From: Candidatus Pacebacteria bacterium UBA1364
GTDB lineage: Bacteria; Patescibacteriota; Microgenomatia; UBA1400; PJMF01
Assembly (NCBI GenBank): GCA_002306345.1
Contig: DBRQ01000006.1
Location: 1 to 25,325 of the forward strand
Length of the DNA stretch: 25,325 nt
Direction: 5' to 3'
Positions 20,177 through 25,325 of this stretch are shown in pieces (within the stretch, counting starts at the first letter, position 1; each line of letters begins with the position of its first letter). A model generated the notes under the pieces. The model worked only from the letters and a program-made list of their open reading frames with translations, was not told the origin of the DNA and made no database searches. The position numbers and the translations under genes were made by a program.

Positions 20177-21963
20177 TATAATTCTCCATCAGTAAAATTT
20201 CTTTTCCTATAATATTCTTTAGTGCCAATGGCGGAAATAACTGCTAATTTAGTGAAACCAGCTTTTTTACTAAGAGAGGCAGCTTTTTTTATCAATTTTG
20301 TACCAAAACCAAAGTGTTGCACTCGCTCACCTGGTTGTTGACCAATACCTAAACTTTGCCCATAAACATGAATTTCTCTAATGATTGCCGCGTCGCTTAA
20401 TTCACTTATGACTGAATTATTTTTTTTGATTGGTAAACTCAGGCGCAAAAAAGCTAAAATTTTATCTTGATCAACAAACTGCAAAAATTTTTCTTGACTA
20501 ACACTGGTCCAGTAACTTTTAATTTTTAATTTGACCTGATTTGATTGGAAACTTTGCAAACGAATTTCACGCGAGCGAATATCTCGCATTTTTTGCTGGG
20601 TTGATTTAGCATAATTTTCAGCAATTTGTCTAAAATTACTTTTGGTATTACCTACAAAAATATCTTGAGCGGGAATATCACGAATCATCCGAGCAATACG
20701 ACAATAGACTGGAGTATGAGTCAAAGTAAAGGTAGTAATTGCCAATAATTCTTCATAAGTATATGGCTTCCACAAACCTTTTTGGTAATATTGCATTAAT
20801 TCTGCACTAGCGATTAAAGAGCACGGATAAATTTTCAATTCGTCTGGACGAAAATTTTGATTAGTAAAAAGTTTAAGAAAATTGCTTTTATCTTTAGCCA
20901 CATTGCTGCCATAAAGATTAGCCATAAAATGCACATGGATTTTAAAACCAGCCTGACGTAGTAGGGAAAAAGCTTGACTAATAGCCGCTACGTCATGGCC
21001 TCTTTTATTTTGGCGTAAAATTTTATCATCAAGAGATTGAATGCCTAATTGCACTTTAGTAGCTCCAAGACGACGAATTTTCTGTACACTTTTTGGAGTA
21101 ATTTCGTCTGGTCTAGTTTCAATGACCAAACCCACACAACGTTTGGCGGCGGTTTCATTTTTTTTCTGTTCTGTCTGCAATTGTACCCAAGTAGCTCTTT
21201 GGTATTTATCTACACCTAGGACACGCTCTGGTTGTAAATAATACTTGTTAATCAATTGATTGTAGGTTGCCTTGATTGCTTCACCTCTAATTTGTAGCTT
21301 AGAAAAAGTTGCTTTATTTTCTGCTGCAATATTGCTTAAAAAAGTCTTGGTATGCCATTTTTTTTGTGAATTTTGGAATTTTTTTTGGAAATTTTGGTAT
21401 TTTTTAATAATTTTTTTACTATCATTTTTGTTTGGAAAATCATTAATTGCTCTAAAACATTCTTTAATAAACCAAATTTGATAAGTCTCTGGATAAGCCG
21501 TCCACGTGCCTCCCAAAATAATCAATTCGACTTTATCAACTTGATGACCCATGGAGTAGAGCGCTTGCAAACGATTGGTGACTTGTAAATATGGATCAAA
21601 ATAATTTTTCTCAGCTCTTTGCGCCCCTGGCTCCTCTGCCAAATAACTTTTGGGCATGCGTAAATCATTAGGACAAAAAATGCATTTACCAGGACAAGGG
21701 TATGGTTTGGTTAAAACTGTCACTGGCGCCACCCCAGAAATAGTGCGCACCGGTTTCATTTGAATTTTTGTTACTAATTTCGGATTAAATTTTTTTAAGC
21801 CTTGTGTACCTGCGAATTTTTTATATTGCTCAATAAGTTCAGGATAATTCCAATATGAACCATCAGGCTTTTGGTATTTTTTAATCAAACGCAGTAAATC
21901 TTCAGTTGACTGGTCAAGACTATTTTCCAGTTCCTTTAAGAGAAAAATTATATTGTTTTTCAT
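20140..21963 (-). CDS. elp3: Elp3: radical SAM/GNAT tRNA U34 carboxymethyl enzyme
   Basis: 607 residues, full length. Elp3 installs the cm5 group on wobble uridine (U34) of tRNA using S-adenosylmethionine and acetyl-CoA. The radical SAM domain has the 4Fe-4S cysteines C90, C94 and C97 in YPCPGKCIFCP; further family motifs include IILGGTWTAYP, VIETRPDEI, VQLGIQSLDD and the CRIARMIRDIP segment. The C-terminal GNAT domain (about 490-600) has the acetyl-CoA loop QHFGFGTKLIKKA and YYRKRNF near the end. Bacterial Elp3 acts alone, without Elongator subunits. The gene is divergent from the Trm9-like methyltransferase (211 bp between starts) and overlaps the MazG-like gene by 37 nt at its 3' end. No clear -10 or ribosome-binding site precedes its ATG. 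Confidence 0.95.
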   Translation of the reverse strand: MKNNIIFLLKELENSLDQSTEDLLRLIKKYQKPDGSYWNYPELIEQYKKFAGTQGLKKFNPKLVTKIQMKPVRTISGVAPVTVLTKPYPCPGKCIFCPNDLRMPKSYLAEEPGAQRAEKNYFDPYLQVTNRLQALYSMGHQVDKVELIILGGTWTAYPETYQIWFIKECFRAINDFPNKNDSKKIIKKYQNFQKKFQNSQKKWHTKTFLSNIAAENKATFSKLQIRGEAIKATYNQLINKYYLQPERVLGVDKYQRATWVQLQTEQKKNETAAKRCVGLVIETRPDEITPKSVQKIRRLGATKVQLGIQSLDDKILRQNKRGHDVAAISQAFSLLRQAGFKIHVHFMANLYGSNVAKDKSNFLKLFTNQNFRPDELKIYPCSLIASAELMQYYQKGLWKPYTYEELLAITTFTLTHTPVYCRIARMIRDIPAQDIFVGNTKSNFRQIAENYAKSTQQKMRDIRSREIRLQSFQSNQVKLKIKSYWTSVSQEKFLQFVDQDKILAFLRLSLPIKKNNSVISELSDAAIIREIHVYGQSLGIGQQPGERVQHFGFGTKLIKKAASLSKKAGFTKLAVISAIGTKEYYRKRNFTDGELYQFLTLKDFSPI

Positions 21964-22077
21964 TTTGCTAATTGAGTTTTGTTTTTTAAATTTAAATCCA
22001 TTGAATTCACTGAATTGAAATTATTAATAAGCAAACATATTTATAAGACAGCGACTTCATCAAGCGAAAAAAGATTG

Positions 22078-22094
22078 TTACTTAACATAAGTAA
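22078..22094. repeat. Inverted repeat between elp3 and the methyltransferase
   Basis: TTACTTA (22078-22084) and TAAGTAA (22088-22094) are perfect 7-bp arms around ACA, centrally placed in the 211-bp divergent gap. It may be an operator for either gene; AT-rich, so chance is possible. Confidence 0.3.
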
Positions 22095-22160
22095 AATTTT
22101 AGTGAAGCGTGACTAGATTTAAAGAACAAAACTCATCTGTATTATAACCTAGCTCTGGCA

Positions 22161-22166
22161 TAAAAT
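22161..22166 (+). promoter_or_regulatory. -10 box (TAAAAT) of the methyltransferase gene
   Basis: TAAAAT ends 8 nt before ATG 22175, so the transcript would begin at the start codon. Confidence 0.5.
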
Positions 22167-22174
22167 ATGTATTG

Positions 22175-22963
22175 ATGAATAAATGGTTAATTAAAGCTCT
22201 CAATCAACTTAATCAAGATTTTTATCAACAGGTTAGCGTGGATTTTAGCGCAAGTCGTAATTTTTCTTGGGATGGTTGGGAAATAATTTTTCAGCAATTA
22301 CCAAAAAAACAAAATTTAAAAGTCTTGGATATAGCCTGTGGCAATGGTAGATTTATAGAATTTTTAGAAAAAAAATTAAATAATAATTTTGATTATTTAG
22401 GTTTAGATAATTCAAAAGAGCTATTAAAAATTGCTAAAAATAGATTTCCAAAAAAGCAATTTAATTATTTTGATTTAGTAGATAATTATTTAATAAATCA
22501 AAAGATAATTATTGAAAACAAAAAAAAATTTGATGTAATCGTCCTTTTTGGTCTAAGTCACCACTTGCCTTCCTTTGAATTGAGAAATGAATTATTTAAA
22601 AGTCTAAAAAATAATTTAAATAAAAAAGGTCTTATTATCGTTAGCAATTGGCAATTCGCTAATGAACAAAGTCGCTTTGCTAAAAATATTTTAAGTTGGC
22701 AAAAAATTATAAAAAATCCAAAAATAAATTTGTGGCAAAAAATTAAACTAATTGTTCTTTTACTGAATTTAGAAAAAAATGATTATTTATTAGATTGGCG
22801 CAAAGGTGAAAAAGCAAATCAAGTGTTTCGTTATTGTCACCAAATTGATGAAGAGGAAATGCGAAAAATTGCTAAAGAGAATCATTTGCAACCAGTTAAT
22901 CGATTTTTCGCTGATGGCAAATCCGGAAAACTTAATCAATATTTCCTACTAAAAGCTCTTTGA
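22175..22963 (+). CDS. Trm9/ALKBH8-like SAM-dependent methyltransferase
   Basis: 262 residues from ATG 22175 (a TTG directly before it is in frame). Class I methyltransferase: motif I VLDIACGNGRF (50-60), acidic strand 2 end LGLDNS, then FDVIVLFGLSHHL (119-131). Several features recall Trm9/ALKBH8, which methylate cm5U34 of tRNA to mcm5U: an N-terminal FSASRNFSWDGWE like the FSxTRxxxW of Trm9; a double His after motif IV (IAVVHH in Trm9); a Trp-rich IIVSNWQFANEQ after it; and RYCHQIDEEEMRKIA near the end, like the Trm9 RYYHL...EL segment. An elp3 gene lies divergently 211 bp away and tRNA-Gln(TTG) follows directly. A generic small-molecule methyltransferase remains possible. The stop TGA overlaps the tRNA -35 box. 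Confidence 0.75.
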   Translation: MNKWLIKALNQLNQDFYQQVSVDFSASRNFSWDGWEIIFQQLPKKQNLKVLDIACGNGRFIEFLEKKLNNNFDYLGLDNSKELLKIAKNRFPKKQFNYFDLVDNYLINQKIIIENKKKFDVIVLFGLSHHLPSFELRNELFKSLKNNLNKKGLIIVSNWQFANEQSRFAKNILSWQKIIKNPKINLWQKIKLIVLLLNLEKNDYLLDWRKGEKANQVFRYCHQIDEEEMRKIAKENHLQPVNRFFADGKSGKLNQYFLLKAL

Positions 22964-22987
22964 AAAAAGCTTGAGAGAGATTATAAT
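22960..22987 (+). promoter_or_regulatory. Promoter of tRNA-Gln (TTGAAA-16-TATAAT)
   Basis: A full -35 (22960-22965) and -10 (22982-22987) with 16-bp spacing, the best sigma-70-type promoter in the window. The -35 box overlaps the methyltransferase stop codon. Confidence 0.8.
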
Positions 22988-23005
22988 GAAAAACTCTTAA
23001 CAGAT

Positions 23006-23076
23006 TGCCCGATCGTCTAATGGCAGGACAGAGGCCTTTGAAGCCTTTAATCATGGTTCGAATCCATGTCGGGCAT
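23006..23076 (+). tRNA. tRNA-Gln(TTG)
   Basis: The acceptor stem TGCCCGA/TCGGGCA starts with U1-A72, usual for tRNA-Gln. The anticodon loop CTTTGAA gives anticodon TTG (CAA codons, U34). The discriminator is T and CCA is not encoded. UUG-anticodon tRNA-Gln is a known class of substrate for U34 modification, relevant to the neighbouring Elp3/Trm9-like genes. Confidence 0.94.
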
Positions 23077-23078
23077 CA

Positions 23079-23692
23079 TTAAAATCATAGTTGTCTATCA
23101 ATCTAATTGATATTTATCATCAAAATTATTTTGCAATGGCATAGGGATGGGGCTTTATTTCCCAAAATAATTTTTGATGTTTCTGCAAAAGCATATTTTT
23201 CAAAGGTGTCAGCTCCTCCGTATTTTGCTGTATGGAAAACTTTTTTTGGATTTAAATTCGGTTTAATATGTTTATAAAAAAGCGTGAGCTCCTTCTTCCA
23301 TTCCAATAAACAAGATATTAGGTTTGGTGTAGTATATACGCTTAATCTAATCAAATGAGCATTCGTTTTTCTAAATCCATTTGGATTATCATTATGTTTT
23401 TTAATGGAAGCAATTCAGTTTATCATTAACTTAAAGCAAGCAACCATTTAGTCTTACTCTTCTGCAGCAAAACAAAGAAAAAGTAACGAAGAAACCTACA
23501 AAGAGTCCAATGTTTCAACTCATGAAAGATTTTGTCAAATCTAGCAAATTTCAAGAAGCACTTTTGGCCTACTTTGAAGTTTTTAGTGTCGATGTGATTA
23601 ACAAACCACCACCAAGAATTTAAAGATTTCGAACCTTTATTAAATCAAACGGCAAAAGATATTTACAATAAACGTCAGAATTCTTCAAAACA
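23079..23692. other. Degenerate, gene-poor region
   Basis: No convincing intact gene in about 610 bp. The plus strand holds fragments: MEAIQFIINLKQATI-stop from ATG 23404; a longer frame containing KEKVTKKPTKSP then MFQLMKDFVKSSKF that ends at TAA 23622-23624; and in another frame QEFKDFEPLLNQTAKDIYNK. Together they read like a gene broken by frameshifts. The KKPTKSP-MFQLM stretch faintly recalls the end of IS1634-type transposases, but I cannot confirm it. A minus-strand frame (23354 to 23103) starts with TTG and has no recognisable content. Confidence 0.4.
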
Positions 23693-23710
23693 ATGTGTTA
23701 TGCTGATAAT

Positions 23711-23953
23711 ATGAGCAACATTGATAGGGAACCAAGTTTTGTTCAAGTACTAGAAATGGAAAAATTTAGCAAAATATCACTTTCTCTACTTCAAAAAGAT
23801 ATGTATGTAAAAATGAGAAAAACTGAGAAAAATTTAACTGATCAACGTCTTTTAGCTAGTATTATTGCTCTAACCAATCCCAGTGATTTAGAACTTTTTA
23901 TGAATTCATACCAAAATATTTTTCAAGCAGAAATTAAGAAAGTTAAAAAATAA
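23711..23953 (+). CDS. Small hypothetical protein
   Basis: 80 residues from ATG 23711 (86 from ATG 23693). Not recognised. Polar and helix-rich, with a basic end (EIKKVKK) and leucines suited to a short helical bundle (LASIIALTNPSDLELFMNSY). No signal peptide or membrane segment. Neither start has a Shine-Dalgarno sequence; a TGCTGATAAT immediately precedes ATG 23711, too close to act as its promoter. It lies in degenerate DNA and may itself be a remnant. Confidence 0.35.
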   Translation: MSNIDREPSFVQVLEMEKFSKISLSLLQKDMYVKMRKTEKNLTDQRLLASIIALTNPSDLELFMNSYQNIFQAEIKKVKK

Positions 23954-24321
23954 CTACCACTAAAATTTTTCTATAATATAAATGAATTCCTTGTCCACCA
24001 GATTTACGGTGTAAAATAAAATTGCGCATAAAAACTAATTGGCTTTTTTTGCGTTTTTGTTTTTTTCCTTTAGCTCATTGGCAAATACTATGTCAGGTGA
24101 TTATTCACATCACAGTGGAATTTGTAAATATAAGTGTTGTAATATCCTTTATTGTTTGCTTAGACATCAAAGATTTGGAATACCCAAGCTACTGTACAAT
24201 GGGTAATGACATAGATTGTGGTGAACAAAAATTAGCCAATTACACTTGGCTTAATAATTGGAGATGCTATCCAAAATACTTCGGTTCACTAATCATCATT
24301 AAGTATAGCAACTTATTGTTA
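23954..24321. other. Intergenic region, no supported gene
   Basis: AT-rich, with T-runs around 24044-24068 that are not preceded by a clear hairpin. A TTG-started 105-codon frame crosses it and overlaps the dgkA start by 4 nt. It covers the dgkA promoter and looks spurious. Confidence 0.4.
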
Positions 24322-24327
24322 TATACT
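24322..24327 (+). promoter_or_regulatory. -10 box (TATACT) of dgkA
   Basis: TATACT ends 8 nt before the dgkA ATG. A TTAAGT at 24299-24304 lies 17 bp upstream as a possible -35 box. Confidence 0.55.
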
Positions 24328-24335
24328 TTAGGGAT

Positions 24336-24701
24336 ATGAAACTAATTGCTGCAGTTAAATTTGCCATCAAAGGAATAATTTTTGCTTTTAAATCTGAACA
24401 AAACATGAAAATTCATTTTTTGGCTGCCATTTTAGTAACAATTGTCGGTTTTTTATTGCAGATTAGTGCAGGGGAGTGGTTAGTGGTTATTTTAATAATT
24501 GCCTTGGTTATGTCGGCGGAATTATTTAACACAGCACTCGAAAACATTGTGAATAACATCACTAAATGTCATCCCGAAACTTATAATGATATGGGTTTAC
24601 CAAAAGATTTGGCTGCAGGGGCGGTTTTGTTAGTGTCTATCGCTGCTTTTATAGTTGGTCTAATTATTTTTTTGCCTTACGTAACTAAGCTTTTATTTTA
24701 A
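24336..24701 (+). CDS. dgkA: DgkA-type lipid kinase (undecaprenol kinase-like)
   Basis: 121 residues, typical for the small trimeric DgkA family. Three hydrophobic helices: about 28-45 (HFLAAILVTIVGFLLQI), 47-65 (EWLVVILIIALVMSAELF) and 95-120 (AAGAVLLVSIAAFIVGLIIFL). The family signature SAELFNTALENIVN and the KDLAAGAVLL motif carry the catalytic Glu, Asn and Asp residues; an N-terminal amphipathic helix and FAFKSEQNMKIH are also typical. In Gram-positive-type bacteria this enzyme phosphorylates undecaprenol, recycling the peptidoglycan lipid carrier. A PAP2 phosphatase gene follows after 9 nt, a common partner, so the pair fits lipid-carrier turnover. Leaderless start after TATACT. Confidence 0.92.
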   Translation: MKLIAAVKFAIKGIIFAFKSEQNMKIHFLAAILVTIVGFLLQISAGEWLVVILIIALVMSAELFNTALENIVNNITKCHPETYNDMGLPKDLAAGAVLLVSIAAFIVGLIIFLPYVTKLLF

Positions 24702-24710
24702 AGAAAAAAT

Positions 24711-25325
24711 ATGCGGACAAAACAGCACTATTTTCATACTTTAAGCGAATCTAAAAAAGCTTTGATTATTACAATAGAAATAATAATTGGTTTAATTTTT
24801 AGCATCTTATCCATGCTTATCTTTTACAAAATAGTAGGCTATATCGGAAAGGAAAGTCTCGGCAACTTAGATAGCAAATTAGTTGCCACAATTGCCACCA
24901 TTAGAACTCCTTTTTTAACCAAAATAATGTTATTTTTCACCTATTTAGGAGGGCCGTTTCCTGTGACGCTGGCCACACTTTTAATTTCTTTATTGCTACT
25001 TAAAAAACATAAAAAAGAAGCTGCTTTGTTTTTAATTACTATGATTATGGGAGTAATTATTAACGCCAGTTTAAAAACAATCTTTAATCGTCCAAGACCA
25101 CAAATATATCCTTTAATCATTGAATCTTCAAAAAGTTTTCCCTCAGGCCATGCTATGAATAATTTAATTTTTTATTCACTTTTAGTTTTTTTAACTTATC
25201 ATTTATCAAAAAGTAAAAAATTAACTTTCATTGCTGGTTGTTTTTCAACACTGATAGTTGCCTTGATTAGTTTTAGCAGAATTTATTTGGGAGCTCATTA
25301 TTTGTCAGATATTTTAGCTGGATAC
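24711..25325 (+). CDS. PAP2-family membrane phosphatase, 3' end cut by window
   Basis: 205 residues seen, no stop codon before the window ends. The three PAP2 motifs are present in order: KTIFNRPRP (C1), PSGH (C2) and SRIYLGAHYLSD (C3, catalytic His and Asp). Hydrophobic segments at about 18-40, 72-98 and 100-122 place it in the membrane, with the active site outside. It is likely a lipid-phosphate or undecaprenyl-pyrophosphate phosphatase. The gene starts 9 nt after dgkA, so the two are probably one operon for undecaprenyl phosphate recycling. Start ATG chosen because AAGAAAAA precedes it and it leads into the first TM helix. Confidence 0.9.
   Translation, partial: MRTKQHYFHTLSESKKALIITIEIIIGLIFSILSMLIFYKIVGYIGKESLGNLDSKLVATIATIRTPFLTKIMLFFTYLGGPFPVTLATLLISLLLLKKHKKEAALFLITMIMGVIINASLKTIFNRPRPQIYPLIIESSKSFPSGHAMNNLIFYSLLVFLTYHLSKSKKLTFIAGCFSTLIVALISFSRIYLGAHYLSDILAGY

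Noticed and set aside
23103..23354. Minus-strand 83-codon frame
   Set aside because: TTG start only, no upstream signal, no family resemblance, and it lies in a degenerate region.
24022..24339. 105-codon frame starting with TTG before dgkA
   Set aside because: Poor start, no ribosome-binding site, no recognisable content, and it covers the dgkA -10 box and overlaps its start codon.
1..25325. CRISPR array or complete mobile element
   Set aside because: No regularly spaced direct repeats, no cas genes, no intact transposase or integrase, and no terminal inverted repeats were seen.

Overview
The window looks like a low-G+C chromosome segment of a bacterium from the Candidate Phyla Radiation (Patescibacteria). 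This is inferred from the mix of compact, divergent core genes: a prolyl-tRNA synthetase without editing domain, a very short MurE-type ligase, an archaeal-looking PRPP synthetase, a bacterial Elp3, a ComM ATPase and many short single-domain proteins. The genetic code is standard: TGA ends murC, the SDR gene and the methyltransferase, and TAG ends two genes. That argues against the UGA=Gly lineages (Gracilibacteria, Absconditabacteria).

Layout. 1-960: five tRNA genes (Val, Leu, Leu on minus; Arg, Lys on plus) around a divergent promoter region. 1028-5910: a plus-strand run of a stand-alone receiver protein, a Cys-rich unknown, PRPP synthetase, ProRS, a DUF4258-like membrane protein, a DHH-like phosphoesterase and a HIT protein, with an elaborate RNA hairpin at 4540-4605. 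5897-9592: an orphan OmpR-type regulator (minus), the S21 gene rpsU (plus, non-ATG start), a coiled-coil protein (minus), RNase P RNA (plus) and comM (minus). 9745-12392: murE-like and murC. 12441-12650: tRNA-Leu and tRNA-Pro separated by a GC-rich palindrome. 12880-15547: an AT-rich accessory block of small membrane-anchored or secreted proteins, including a surface protein interrupted by an in-frame TAG, and ending in a divergent S15-like protein. 15595-20176: ABC exporter, SDR, RecQ, MazG-like. 20140-23076: Elp3 (minus), a Trm9-like methyltransferase (plus) and tRNA-Gln(TTG). 23079-24335: degenerate, gene-poor DNA. 24336-25325: undecaprenol kinase and a PAP2 phosphatase cut by the window end.

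How the genes fit together. Translation dominates: eight tRNAs, ProRS, RNase P RNA, S21, an S15-like protein, and the Elp3/Trm9-like pair that could make wobble-uridine modifications. Cell-wall lipid-linked chemistry is the second theme: MurE-like, MurC, DgkA-type kinase, PAP2 phosphatase.

A recurring expression signature is a good -10 box (often extended, TGnTATAAT) only 6-8 nt upstream of the start codon, so many genes here are probably transcribed as leaderless mRNAs. rpsU is the clear exception, with a strong Shine-Dalgarno sequence and a CTG start. The most interesting candidates are the Elp3/Trm9-like/tRNA-Gln(UUG) neighbourhood, the leaderless organisation with its rpsU exception, the amber-interrupted surface protein, and GC-rich palindromes lying in frame inside comM.
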